64,000 bases of DNA from Agelaius tricolor (taxonomy: Eukaryota; Chordata; Aves; Passeriformes; Icteridae), in NCBI GenBank assembly GCA_023055355.1, contig JALJCS010000056.1, forward strand, positions 434,001 through 498,000, read 5' to 3'. The notes under the pieces were generated by a model. The model ran no database searches and was not told the DNA's origin. It saw only the letters and a list, made by a program, of their open reading frames with translations. Positions 45,279 through 56,070 of the stretch are shown here, piece after piece. Position numbers and translations under genes: made by a program. Each line of letters begins with the position of its first letter. Positions within the stretch are counted from its first letter, which is position 1.

Positions 45279-45865
45279 CTTTGCCTGGCAAAGATGTTAG
45301 GAACATTAGCAGTTTCTGCTGCCATTCCTAATGCATCCACTTTTCTGTTGCCTTCTGCAACAAAACCTGGGAGGTCTGTGTGTGACCTCACATGCATTAT
45401 ATGGTAAGGTTGCTTTCTGTGGGGGATTAGGTATATTAATTTAGAGAGCAGTTGGTACAACTTTGGATTGGAAACCTCTTTGAGAAGAGCATGTTCTGCT
45501 CTCATCGCTATCCCAGCAACATAAGCTGAATCTGTAACCAGATTGAAAGACTCGTTTTTAAACTTTTCAAAGGCTCTGACAACAGCTGCTAATTCTGCGA
45601 TCTGTGGAGATCCCTCCACTATTTGCATGTCAGAGTGCCAATCTTGTGTTTGGGGGTCTCTCCATGTAATCACCGACTTGTGGGAAGACCCTGAGCCATC
45701 TGTAAAGAGGGTTAGAGCCTTGAGAGGTTTTCTACTTTGGATTCGTTTTGGAATCAAATGGAAGGTTACATCAGGGTTAAAAAGTTTATGTTTTGGGATC
45801 TTAACTGAAGTTTGGCCCATGTAGCTATCCAGGGCAAACTGGAGGCTTTCATTGGTCTGGATCAA
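45236..45865 (-). pseudogene. Provirus RNase H
   Basis: 209-codon frame. Catalytic acidic residues visible: LTLFTDGSGSS (Asp), PQIAELAAVVRAFE (Glu), NLVTDSAYVAG (Asp), and the later HTDLPGFVAEGNRKVDALG block (His/Asp). It degrades the RNA strand of the RNA-DNA hybrid in reverse transcription. It lies between RT (upper coordinates) and integrase (lower), the normal order. A frame break at ~45866-45930 separates it from RT. Confidence 0.88.
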
Positions 45866-45928
45866 ATCCTCAAAGTCTGTAAGAGTTATTGGTAAGTATA
45901 TGCATTCGAACTCACAACCTGAAAGAGA

Positions 45929-47150
45929 TCAAAGGCGAGTCCTAGCCTTTTTTATTAAATGTGCTATGACCTCCTGGTAGGTGGTAAGTGTCTTTGTGGG
46001 CTGGCTACTTGTAAAGACCCATTCCAGTATCAACAAAGGGTCTTGAAGCTGGGACTCCCATTGGAAAATCAGTCCATGGAATCGAGGTGCTTTTCCCAGG
46101 ATGATGAACTGGAAAGGCAGGCTGGGCTCAAAGCGATGGGCTTTGCGTGAAGACAGGGCTTCCTGGACTTTGGTGATGGCACCTCTGGCTTCTTCTGTGA
46201 GAGTGCAGGGAGAGTCCAGGTCCTTAGGTCCACGAAGAAGGTTGAACAGGGGAGCAAGGTCCTCTGTTGTAATTCCTAGCAGTGGACGTACCCAGTTGAT
46301 GGATCCGCACAGGCTGTGTAAGTCCCTGAGGGTTTTTGGGTCGTCATTTATGGTGATCTGCTGAGGTACGATGGTCCTTTCCCGGATCTGGACTCCAAGG
46401 AAAGTCCATGGCTTAGTGTACTGGATTTTGTCCTCACAAATCTCCATTCCTGCCTTTTCTATGGTTTCAATAGTCTTTTTAACTGTATTGTCCAAGTAAG
46501 CTTTATCTGAAGCACACACCAGGATGTCATCCATATAATGGTGATAATAGCATTGGGGAAAGATTTCCGAACGGGAGACAGGGTGTGAGCCACGTACCAC
46601 TGGCAAATAGTGGGCGAGTTTTTCAGGCCTTGAGGAAGATAACGCCAATGATATCTTCTGAGCCGGGCCTCCTTGTTAAGAGAGGGAACGGAAAAAGCAA
46701 ACCGTGGAGCATCCTCAGGGTGTAGAGGAATGCTGAAGAAACAGTCCTTAATGTCTATGATAGCAAGTGTCCAGTCTCTAGGCAGCATCGATGGGGAGGG
46801 CAGGCCAGGTTGGAGGGCCCCATGTCCTCGATGACCTCGTTGATTCTGCGAAGGTCGTGGAGGAGCCTCCACCTGTTTGTCCCAGGCTTTGGTAGAACAA
46901 AGACTGGAGAGTTCCAAGGGCTGTTGGACTCCACTATGTGGCCTTTTGCGAGCTGTTCTTCCACGAGGGTGCTTAGGGCGCGCAGTTTCGCTTTATTGAG
47001 GGGCCACTGTTCAATCCAGAGTGGCTTGTGACTTTTCCAGGTGAGACGAGGTGTTTCTGGCAGCGCGCTTAGCTCAGTGGCCCCGATTAGAAATCCTGAG
47101 TGGGAATACGTAGGGAAGCTCCCCACTGGGATAGAACGTCTCTGCCCCAA
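45929..47150 (-). pseudogene. Provirus reverse transcriptase
   Basis: Three overlapping minus-strand frames. 46755-47150: RT start ([40 protein letters not shown]). 46459-46917: motif A region ([20 protein letters not shown]). 45929-46648: palm and thumb with the catalytic YMDD box at about 46526-46537 ([13 protein letters not shown]). At least two frameshifts (near 46800-46850 and 46540-46650) separate these. The residues needed for catalysis are preserved, but they are not in one frame. Confidence 0.9.
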
Positions 47151-47749
47151 AGGGTGATGGGGGCCCTTACCACGAATGGACGAATGGTTGCCAGCTTGCC
47201 TTCAGGCCCTTCCACGAGGATGTTGTTCTTGCTTCTCATGGACACTGTAGCTCCGCCAATCCCTGAAATCATGCCTGCAACAGGTTGTAGATCCCAGTGT
47301 GCTGGCCATTCTGAGCGGGCGATGATGGTCACATCAGCACCGGTGTCCAGCATCCCTGGTAGGTGGGTCTTCTCGCCTTTGCAGGTGAGGCCACACTCGA
47401 TGGTAGGCTTGGATGGTCCCATGACTTGTGCCCACATAGCTGTAGGTTTGAGAGGAATCTGTTCCCTGTGATCCTTTGGGAGTAAAAAGGCTTGTGCTAT
47501 TGGAGTTCCCTTTGAAAGAAAAATTGGTGAGTCCATGCAGTATACCTGGACGAGAATCTCTTTTCCTGGCTGCACTGTCAGCACTTCTGGAACAACGAAG
47601 ATCTCCTTTGGGCTATTAAGAGAGTCACCTATAATTAAAATGTACGAAGGACCACCTTTTGGCCCATATTTGCCTGTGGGAACACGGTGAACATTCTCAT
47701 TATTAAAGTCAATGGATAAAGCAGTTACCAATTGCCGGCGGGTTCCCAT
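47087..47749 (-). pseudogene. Provirus dUTPase-like domain and protease
   Basis: One open frame of 220 codons. The N-terminal half resembles a retroviral dUTPase (IFVVPEVLTVQPGKEILVQV; FLSKGTPIAQAFLLP, the typical end block), but I do not see all dUTPase catalytic motifs. The second half is the aspartic protease: LPGMLDTGADVTIIA active site, ISGIGG flap region and LWGRDVLSQWGA at the C-terminus. A dUTPase just upstream of protease is a betaretrovirus-type arrangement. It overlaps gag by 25 nt in another frame, compatible with ribosomal frameshift expression. Confidence 0.82.
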
Positions 47750-48198
47750 CTGGGTTGCCCTGTGGGTTGGATCCTCTTCTTGTGGTCTGGAACGTCCTGG
47801 GTTGGTGCGGGGTTGGGTCTGGGTGGCCTTTGATTTGTTGTCAGCACCCGGGGCTCAACCGGGCGGCACAAGGAGTTTAATGGACGCTGCTGGTAGCGCT
47901 GCTGATTCTGGGGTCTTTGGTAATTGTTACGGTGGTATCGGGGGGGTGATCTCTCTGGGCAATCCTTTATGTAATGTCCAAGATCCCCACAGTGATAGCA
48001 TTTAGCTCGGTCTTTAGAAGCTATTACTGCATGTGCCCCAGAAACTCCTTCAGCAATACCTTTAGCAACTACTTGGGCCACTGTATTTTCAGTGGACATG
48101 TGACGTGTACAGCATTCTAGCATTTGCTCTGTGGTGGGGTCTGTATCCATGGGTAGAGACCTAAGAATGGCTTTGCATATTTCATTTGAGTTACTCAA
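47725..48198 (-). pseudogene. Provirus gag: capsid end and nucleocapsid
   Basis: 157-codon frame. It has one clear CCHC zinc knuckle, CYHCGDLGHYIKDC, followed by a basic, Gln/Pro/Arg-rich tail (NYQRPQNQQRYQQRP). Nucleocapsid packages the genomic RNA. Only one knuckle is obvious where many relatives have two. Confidence 0.85.
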
Positions 48199-48900
48199 GG
48201 CAAGTTTACGTAAGAGTTCCTTCCTTGCCTCTGTGCTATCTGTTTCTCCAGAGCATCTCTAAGTCTGTCCACAAATTTGATAAAACTTTCATCTGTCCCT
48301 TGTTTAATAGTAGAAAAATGCATTGTTGGCATTGACTCATCATGCACGAGAAGTAAAGAGGTTTTTGCTGCGAGAGCGACGTCCTGCAGTGCCTCTTTAT
48401 TCAAGGTTTCCAATTGGTCTGCTGGTTTCTGTAAGTCACCTTCACCAGCTAGTTGGACTACCGTAAAATTCCTCTTATTAGCATCTGCAGAATATGAATC
48501 TGATAATGTTTGTAAATGTCTTTTCCAATGCCTGTCCCATAACATATATTCTGCTGGGGACAGGAGGCAGTGTGAAATATTTTTTATATCATGGGGAAGT
48601 AAGACGTGCTGAGAACATGGCTTCTAAGAAATTTCTAAAAATATGTGAGCTTCGCCCATGTTCTTTGGCTATATTTCTTAATTGCACTAGTTCCTTATTC
48701 GAGTTAGCCTTCCATGTCTTTATAGTGGACTCGCCACCATTCCGTCCTTGCTTATATTCTACCGGGAAAGCATTAATTTTCTGTGCCAGCTCCCAATCTC
48801 CAGTCTTGGTCGCTTCTATCTTAATAAGAGCCCATGGATCTGTGTGGATCGTATCAGAATCAGATTCACTGCAAGAGCTCTGGTCCTCTGAGGACGACTG
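48195..48900 (-). pseudogene. Provirus gag: capsid
   Basis: 48195-48545 carries the major homology region (KQGTDESFIKFVDRLRDALE) of capsid. Minus-strand 48900-48600 encodes the N-terminal capsid part (WALIKIEATKTGDWELAQKI, GESTIKTWKA) with a stop near 48590 and a frame change before 48545. The capsid is thus broken. Confidence 0.78.
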
Positions 48901-48994
48901 AGGGGGGGTTGCTATCCGTGACTTACACTTTTTTCATTTAGAAGTGTTTTTCAAAGGTTTCAATGGCTGAGGGGGGAGACATGGCATGACCTGG

Positions 48995-50113
48995 CTAGGG
49001 GGAGGTGCCACTGGAGCTGGGATGGCAGCACAGCATGCACAGGACTGGGTGGGGGGGGGTAGCACCTTGGGGGGTGTCTGGGATTCTGTTCGGGTGGCAC
49101 TGAGGGTGGGCAGGGGGTTGAGGGGACACGTGGTGGGGGCAGGGGGGCTGGGTAGGGTGGGGGTGCGGGCATGGGGAGAGTGGGGGTGAGCAGGCAGTGG
49201 TACCGGTCCGGGGTGCCGCGGTTATGGGGTGGTGTGGTGGGACTACGCTTGAGTGAGGTCCCCCTGCTGTGGCAGGCAGGGAGCAGGGGGAGGGGGTGGG
49301 AATGGACACAGGCGTGGGAGCGGCAGGGGTGTGGCTCGGGGAGCCATCGGGAGGGGACGGGCCGGTCGGAGCCGCGGCAAGGGGAGCGGGGGCGGCGGGC
49401 GCGGCGACGGGAGGGATGGTGGGGGACACCAGCGCGGGGGTGGGGGGGTACGCAGAGGAGGGGGGCAGAGCTGACGCAGGGGTGGAGGGGGCGGCAGAGG
49501 CAGGAAAAGGGACCCCCGGGACCGGAAGCAAGGAGGAAGCCGAGCCGGGGGTAGGGGGGATGTGTGGAGTTACAGATAAGACAGGATCCACGGAGTTAGG
49601 CAGCACAGGTCCCGCAGGGGTGGAGGATGTGGGAGGGGGAACCGTGGTGGGCAGGGTAACCTCTGCTTTAGGAGTAATGGAGGCGAGAGGGACTTTAGGA
49701 CCTAAGGGATGATGTGAGGTATGCAAGTGACTTTCCTCTGAGTCCTTATTAATCTCGTTAGTATTTGAAGAGGAAGTGTCTGTTACCTGCAAGATTTTTT
49801 CTCTGTTAAATCTTTCAACGGTTTTAGTTATTAAATGGAATAAAGGCAAATAATTAGTTACAGAGAAATCCTGGTTTGTTTGGGAGACATATATTGTGTT
49901 CCCGATCATATCCCAAAACGAATTTTCAATGACTGCTTTCTTATCAGTATCAGGGTATTGCGAAATAATCCAAGTTACAAATTTTTTAAGGTTAGTTTTT
50001 GAGAGCTTGCCTTTAGAAAAGGAGAAGTTGTTAGCAGATAAGATTTCTAAAATAGTTAAATATATCTCTCTCTCGGTTTTACTTAGTTTTAATGTACTAA
50101 AAATTGTACCCAT
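48995..50113 (-). pseudogene. Provirus gag: matrix plus long proline-rich segment
   Basis: 372-codon open frame starting MGTIFSTLKLSKTERE, with Gly2 suited to N-myristoylation of matrix. Residues ~1-115 are a matrix-like helical domain. From ~150 on, the protein is almost wholly Pro/Ala/Ser/Thr (PPTSSTPAGPVLPNSVDPVL and onward for over 200 residues), much longer than an ordinary matrix-capsid spacer. The DNA here (49000-49600) is GC-rich. The frame ends at 48995 just before capsid, so a frameshift probably joins the wrong frame and the last part may be out of frame. Confidence 0.75.
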
Positions 50114-50450
50114 GTTAATGGTTAGCCCTTCCAGCAGAAAAAACGCGAAAAAAAAGGAAAAAAAACGAAAAAAAAGTTTTAGAGCCCCAAAGTTATGCGC
50201 GCAATATTAGCTAATACTTATAGTTCCTGGGGTCCAAGATCTGTGGAAGGGGTCTGCTGACGTCAGTTCTTCTCGGAACTTTCTCTCGTTCAGATGTAAG
50301 TTTTGAGTGTCCAACTGACCCTCCTGGGAATAGGATTTTCTAAAATGAAAAGTCCCTTCACAGAAGGAGCGGCTTCCCGAACAGGAAATCACAGAAAACC
50401 CCAGGGGGGCTTCGTTGCTCAACCGACGGATATCGCCTCTGGGGGGGGTC

Positions 50451-50468
50451 CGTAGTTGTTGGGCGCCA
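50451..50468 (-). other. Provirus primer-binding site (tRNA-Lys type)
   Basis: Minus strand TGGCGCCCAACAACTACG, 3 bases after the 5' LTR. The first 11 bases match the tRNA-Lys site TGGCGCCCAAC; the rest differs. Confidence 0.7.
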
Positions 50469-50471
50469 CTT

Positions 50472-51001
50472 TAATAACCTCTCTGATTTGGCCTTATCAT
50501 AAAGCAGAGCAATAGGGCTCAGGAGCTCAGTCCCTGAGTAGGGACCGGGTACCCGAAGCTAGCTCGCTCATGCCAAGGCCGCAGGGCTGCCATCTAGCAA
50601 GCATGGTGATTATCAGCTCTATAGTGATTGCAAGCTCTCAGGATTTCAGCTCTGCTTGCTAGGTAGTGGTGCCCCGGGCTTGAGGCTGCAGCAGACGGAG
50701 AGAGAGGAGAAGGAGAAGGCACAGGCTGTTCCACGGAGATGGCTTTATTTGGGGAGGTCTGTGAAGGGTCTCTGCTCTTCTTCTTTCTCCCCTAATGGGG
50801 TACAGTATGCTTCTTTTATAGGGTTGGAAAGGATCCAAGCTTGACCAATGGGTAAGGGGTTAACATGACATTGCCTTATAGGGTTACAGAGATAGGTCAA
50901 GGGTGGAGGACAGGAAAACAGGAATTTTCTTTTGCTGTTTCAGCATTCCTATTGTTCATATTCTCCATGGTGCTTTTCCTAAATCTATGGGGTTTACTAC
51001 A
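50472..51001 (-). repeat. Provirus 5' LTR
   Basis: 530 bp, same length as the 3' LTR. On the minus strand: start TGTAGTAAACCCC (51001), TATAAAAG at 50813-50820, AATAAA at 50744-50749, end ...GGTTATTA (50472). Promoter and polyadenylation signals would drive proviral transcription. Confidence 0.92.
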
Positions 51002-51007
51002 GTAGGT
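51002..51007. repeat. Target-site duplication GTAGGT (right copy)
   Basis: Identical to 42207-42212. Confidence 0.92.
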
Positions 51008-51811
51008 CACTGTGTAACTAATAAGCACCTGTAAAGGAATATTAATACCTAACTCAACAAAAAGGGTACCTCATTATTGTGTAAATGTGTGTGCGATGTA
51101 TGTGTGCGTCTCTCCTCTCTCGTGTGACTGACAAGCGTAACTGCTGAGTGAATGAGATGTACTATTAGTAAGAGGTGAGTGGGGGGTTTGGATCTGCAGC
51201 TCCATGTTCTGGTGACTGGAACGGCCAGAGAAAGGCAACGCGCTTGTCATTTTACAATAAAGATTTTATGTTGTTTGTATCAATGTAATTTTCTGTTTGA
51301 GTTGTGGACCCAGGTGTGAGCCTTGGGTCTTGTGTGAGTGCAAAAACTGTCATAAGAGGTGGTATTGCACTACTACTCACAGGAGTGCCTAATGCTGGGA
51401 GTGTTGATGAGCAGAAGTAAGAACCAGATATTGGGCACTGAATTTCTTAATTTCTGTAGGACATGAGGCAGTAGACAGCCCAAGGATAGGAAAAGCCTGG
51501 AGGCAAGCAGAAGCTGAGTCACAACAGGCAGAAATAATTTGTGCGTGGAAGATGGTATATGGTTTCCAGAATTTGGACTGTATCTGAGGAGAATTGGGAA
51601 AATACCTGTGAAGAGTGCAGAGTTAGATTCAAATGGAAGCTAAGAAAAAGAGACAAAAGGGGTTGTGTGGGAGGTGTTGGGATAAACTGGTAAAAGTGGG
51701 ACACAAAGTAAGCAAGGAGAAAGGGGAAAGGGAAGCAAGAAAGCATCAATGACTATACCTCCCAACAGCCCCCTGGGAATAAAATTGGCACAGTAGGAAC
51801 ATAACCCTGGC
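51008..51811 (+). mobile_element. ERV leader (tRNA-Gln ERV), second part
   Basis: Continuation of the outer plus-strand ERV on the far side of the provirus, possibly with the rest of the interrupted LTR up to about 51134. Contains AATAAAGATTTTATG at 51259. No gene recognised. Confidence 0.5.
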
Positions 51812-52618
51812 ATGGAGAATAAAAATAAGATCAAAATGATACATTATTGTATGATAGAATGGACCAAAGAGGAGATTAGATCAGGTCATTTATTCTGGCC
51901 TATACATGGTTCCTTTGAGAAGGGGATGTGCCAAGCTTTGAATATTTATGTGAGTGCCAAGGAAGCAGCCAGCAAAGAAGAGAAAGATTATGCTGCTTGC
52001 TGGGGCAGGGGAGTGTCTCTGGGGGAAGTGAATGTGTTTAAATTAGAAGAAAAAAACTGGGACCCCTTAGATTATCTGCCCCCTCCATATCTGCCAGCAC
52101 CTCCACACCCTGATGGACCTAGCCAGAACACCAGGGGAAGAACGGTCCAACTAGAGGAATTGAAAAATGAGGACCAAGCAGTATCATTATATCCCCTCCA
52201 GGAAGTGCCATTGGGAGGGGCAAACGGGGGAATCGGGTTTGTGAGTGCTCCACTTCATTCCTCCAAAGTAAGAGCATTTAAAAAGGACTTAAAAGGTCTC
52301 CTAGAAGATCCAATTGGACTAAGTGAACAAGTGAATCAATTTTTGGGACCTAATGTTTACACTTGGACGAAATGCAGTCCATACTAAACCTTTTGTTTAC
52401 ACTTGAAGAAAGACAGATGATCCGAGCAGCAGGGATACAAATACAGGAAAAGGAACATGCAAACGTGTGGTGTTACATTTTAGTTAAATGGTACGCTCTG
52501 TCTCACCCCTCGAAAATGCACGGTTTATTCCAAGCCGGTGATCCTCCCCTGAAGTATCATGTATCTGTAACCCCATTGGCCCAAGTCTTATTCCACGCCC
52601 ACCTTGAATCTCCCTGCT
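51812..52618 (+). pseudogene. Gammaretrovirus-like gag: matrix, PPPY domain, capsid start
   Basis: Frame 51812-52387 (191 codons) contains WPIHGSFEKGMCQALNIYV, a late-domain PPPY motif (DYLPPPYLPAPP) for ESCRT recruitment, and the capsid start (VRAFKKDLKGLLEDPIGLSE, QFLGPNVYTW). Frame 52363-52620 continues capsid (LLFTLEERQMIRAAGIQIQE) after a +1 frame change near 52370. The order matrix - PPPY - capsid is gammaretrovirus-like. Gag is then interrupted by ~3 kb of other DNA. Confidence 0.82.
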
Positions 52619-53560
52619 AAGCAGTGCGAAGGAGACCAGGCTTGCTCATGGAATACCGCTTCAGCACCGCCTTCGGCACCGCAGGGTGGCCCCGCCGAGC
52701 CGCAGATGCGGCCCTGCCACCACCGCGCAGAGGCCCCTCCAGACAGCGCGCCGCCATCCCACCACCACCAGCCCACGCACCTCGGCCCCGGCCTGCCACG
52801 CACACACACCCCAGCACCCAGAGAAGCTGCGCGGAGTGCACCCGGCCCGCCACTCACAGCGCCGTCCCCGTGGCAGCGGGGCCGAGCCCACCGCCCCCTG
52901 CCAGGCAGCAGTGAGGGGGCCCCCCGCAGAGCAGGCGGGCCGTGCGGATCGCCGAGCCTGAGTAGCCGATGCCCTGGACCACAGCAGTGGCGAAAGAAGG
53001 AACCAAAGCCCACCAGTTTCCGCGGGAGAGCCACCAGACGAGCAAGAAGCAATTTTCAGCTTTGCCCAAGCCCCGCACCCCCCAAAACTGCTTTCGTCAG
53101 TTCTGTGACCTCCTTCTTCAGTCTTACTCTCTCCCCCCCTCTCTGCTCCTTCTCCCTAACTCCATCCCTAACCCGCCTTCCCCTAAACAAACCCCCGAGA
53201 GTCCACTCCGTCCTGCTAAGCCCGGCACAGCAGCCACACGGTTAAGGCTCAACATGGCTACCGCCATGTGTGCTGTGCCCGCATGGCCTAGAGATCCAAC
53301 ATAGCCGCGACCACATGTCAGCCAAGATTGCTCCAGCCACATGGCACAGCACCATCTTCTACTTCTCCTCCCCAAAATATTTTTCTTCCCGGCTTTTTCT
53401 CCCCCGTGCTCCACCCCTTCTCTGTCTCTCATAAACCAGCCCCCCCTCCAACGCCTAGTTCCCACCTTCCGCCTTCCAAATCCCACAAGGTGGGAGCTGG
53501 AATTGGAGAAGAAGCTAAGAAACTAAAACCCAAAGCTAAAGTAATTTTGTAATACCAGTT
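52619..53560 (+). other. GC/CpG-rich block inserted in gag, probably ERV-derived
   Basis: Very GC- and CpG-rich from 52620 to ~53060. At 53250-53345 it has several ATGGC motifs (CAACATGGCTACCGCCATG, AAGATTGC) like those in the tRNA-Trp ERV region at 59055-60070. No reading frame has a recognisable domain. It interrupts the capsid coding sequence, so it is an insertion, probably LTR/leader of another ERV. Confidence 0.45.
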
Positions 53561-54275
53561 TTAACAGCCGTGTATATTTAGTTGAATTGAAAATTCTACT
53601 TTATGATCTCCTTCCCCTGTTATTCCAAGAGCAGGATAATATCCTTCTCTGCAATCCATACCCCTTTTTTCCTTATTTTGGGTAGTTCACTGTAATATAT
53701 GTTAAGAAATAATTCATGCTTAAAGAGTGAATGTATTTTATAAGATTGTAAAATCCAAACGAGTCTCTGACCACAAGCAGCCCAGAGGCAGATGTCTACT
53801 TCAGAATGTCGAAATTCCTGAAGGCAGCAGGAGAACAATACCCCCGTTTACCCATGAATAGATGTGGCCAGCGAGATGATGTCATCCTCTGGAGTAATCA
53901 GGAGACATCCAAGAGTGATCATACTATTGATCAAGATAACAGAAATTGAAATTGCCAGAAAGATACATCTGAATACGTGCAGCGATTGTCCAGCCCTGCA
54001 CAGTGAAAGAAACTTTTTTGCATATGCAGGGTTACAAAAGAAATCGGGGCACCTCTGCCTCAGGCATAAAAAACTGTATAAAATAGCATCGCTGGAAATG
54101 GCATTTGTGAACAGAGGGGGATCAGATGTGTTAGAGGTCAGATCTAGGTTCACCCAGCGTTGATCCCGGGCTCGATGCTGTCTCTTTGGCTGTGGGTTTT
54201 TGAGGATCGTATTTTGGTCGCAAAAAATAAAATCTTTCGCATTTTGATAATTTGGCTTTTCAATTGATCATTTAT
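53561..54275 (+). repeat. LTR-like sequence (plus orientation)
   Basis: Has GTATAAAATAGC (TATA box, ~54073) and AATAAAATC (~54227) spaced like an LTR promoter and polyadenylation signal, and ends near 'CATTTATAACA'. Boundaries uncertain. It lies inside the interruption of gag. Confidence 0.5.
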
Positions 54276-55574
54276 AACATTCACCGAGAGCAAACATCTC
54301 GAAGGGGCAGAGTACCCTGAAAAGGTTTTTCTTTTGCAGAGTCCCTGGCTCCCCGTAACCTCCCCAATTCCCAATCCCTATCCACTTGTTCTAGCTGAAA
54401 AGAGCTCGTCAGCTAGAACTTTTATCCTAAAACCCTCTAACCTTTTTATCATTCTTATCCAATACCTGTCTTCTCTCCATTTCCCACCCGTCCCCATGAA
54501 GTAGTTTTTACAATTATGCTTTTCTAGTTTAAATGTGTGTTCATACCACAGCTTGTCCTGTTTTCAGTTTTAGAAAGCAGGGGCCTGTCAGGTCACAAGG
54601 GTAGATCCAACAAGAAGCAGTTTCCGATTGTTTCTTTCATAGTGAGTGTTCAGATAGTATTAGACTGCTGAATCAAAATCGCTGTTGGGTTTATGCTGTC
54701 CTCAGTAGGTTCTGAGGGTGACTGATAACCTAAAATGGTGTCTGGGAAAGTATTTTGATGGGTTTTGTGGTGAATGCTCCCTGAGTATAGGTAGTAGCTG
54801 AAACCAAATTTCTTTTATTTTCTTTTTGTTTTTCTTTTAACAACCTAAAACCAGGGTTCTTCTGGGTTAAACTGGTTGGAAGGTGAAAGCAGAGGTAAAG
54901 CTCAGATCATAGAGTGAGAATCTGAGGCTGCAAACCTGCCTGGAGTCCGGAGGACTCCAGGTTATTCCCTGTCCCTGAGAGGGGGAGCAGGAGTCGGTGC
55001 CATAGCCTAAAACTGGGGACTGTGGTGGTCCAAAAAGCCAGTTGGAAAAAGATAGACACCATTGGGCCAGTCACGCTGAAAAGGCCAATCCCAAAACTCT
55101 CATATGAGCTTAGTGCCAAAGGCTGAAGCCCTTTAAGCACACACACATGCTTTAAATTAGTTTAAAATCTGCAATATGGACCCACATATATTCATATATC
55201 TCATACATGATGCAAATATTCTTTTCAAACAAAGGGTGTTTTCTGGTTGTTGTCAACTTCCCCCCCTCATCTTGTAAATCAATGGTTTGGCTCCTCAAAA
55301 TCTGGTTCTTCCCAATAAGGAGGCAATAATTCTCTTGGGATTTTGGTGTCTTGTCGATGTTATCTCTGTGCAAAGAATTTCTTGATTATCTTCCTTGAGC
55401 TAGTTACAAAAAGTATCTTACACTGCATGGTTTCTATTTTAATCTTGTTATAGCCTAAAACTATATTTACCACAACTACATTAAAAGGATCAATACAGTA
55501 CTACAAATTAATACAACATAACTTTCCAACATAACACATATAGTATTCCTTATAATATTTGCGAAGAGCCAATC
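54276..55574 (+). other. Unassigned sequence in gag interruption
   Basis: AT-rich, probably ERV-derived internal or LTR sequence; I see no recognisable domain. Gag of the outer ERV resumes at about 55575. Confidence 0.35.
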
Positions 55575-56070
55575 ATATAATATGCATTTTTCACAGAGAG
55601 GATAAGAGAAAATATGAGAAAATACTCTGGTATTGATCCTGAAACAGTACCAGGACAAGTTTTATTAAAAACAACCTTCGTCACTCATGCTTGGCCAGAT
55701 ATAAGAAAAAAGCTAGAAAGACTGGAAGATTGGCAAGACAGAGGGTTGAATGACCTGTTAAAAGAAGACCAAAAAGTATATGTATTTAGAGATGAGAAGA
55801 AAGCAAAGGCAGAAGCTAAAGTTCTGGCAGCTGCTATTGCCAAAGGAAACCACCGTGCAAAGACCCACTCCTACAAGGAGGTGAGGCCCCAGTCAGGCCA
55901 AAACAAGGGGTCAGCAGGAGGGGGTTAAGGGGAATAGAACTCCCTGGGAAAGAGGCTCTAAAGAAGAAAAAGGGGAATTTAACAACTGGGGCCCAATCTG
56001 TCACTATTGCAAGGAAATTGGACACTTAAGGCAAAGCTGCCCACAGAGACCAAAAGATCTGAACGTTTTT
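55575..56070 (+). pseudogene. Gammaretrovirus-like gag: capsid end and nucleocapsid
   Basis: Frame 55614-55928 encodes capsid C-terminus (MRKYSGIDPETVPGQVLLKT, LERLEDWQDRGLNDLLKED) and a basic spacer. After a stop and frame change, 55999-56045 has one CCHC knuckle, CHYCKEIGHLRQSC. A single knuckle is usual in gammaretroviruses. Confidence 0.8.

Larger units (their letters stand above)
42213..51001 (-). mobile_element. Near-complete ERV provirus, minus strand, 8.8 kb
   Basis: Two 530-bp LTRs (42213-42742 and 50472-51001), a perfect 6-bp target duplication, a primer site, and in order on the minus strand gag, dUTPase-like/protease, RT, RNase H, integrase and env. Six-base duplications are made by alpha- and betaretrovirus-type integrases. 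gag-dut-pro order and the tRNA-Lys-type primer site point to betaretrovirus-like (ERVK) relatives, whereas env has the covalent-type CX6CC motif and a cysteine-flanked internal hydrophobic segment as in alpharetroviruses. By eye the LTRs differ at roughly 20-25 of 530 positions (~4%), so the insertion is not very recent. Stops and frameshifts are present in gag, pol and env. Confidence 0.92.

Noticed and set aside
49171..49712. Plus-strand Gly/Arg-rich frames over provirus gag
   Set aside because: Mirror of the proline-rich gag segment; no domain, no promoter, and the gag frame on the other strand has family support.
52620..53060. CpG island as promoter of SREK1
   Set aside because: It lies about 17 kb downstream of the SREK1 stop codon; the real promoter must be upstream of the window.
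52604..53245. 213-codon Pro/Arg-rich frame in the CpG-rich block
   Set aside because: GC-rich DNA has few stops; no recognisable domain and it lies within an insertion in ERV gag.
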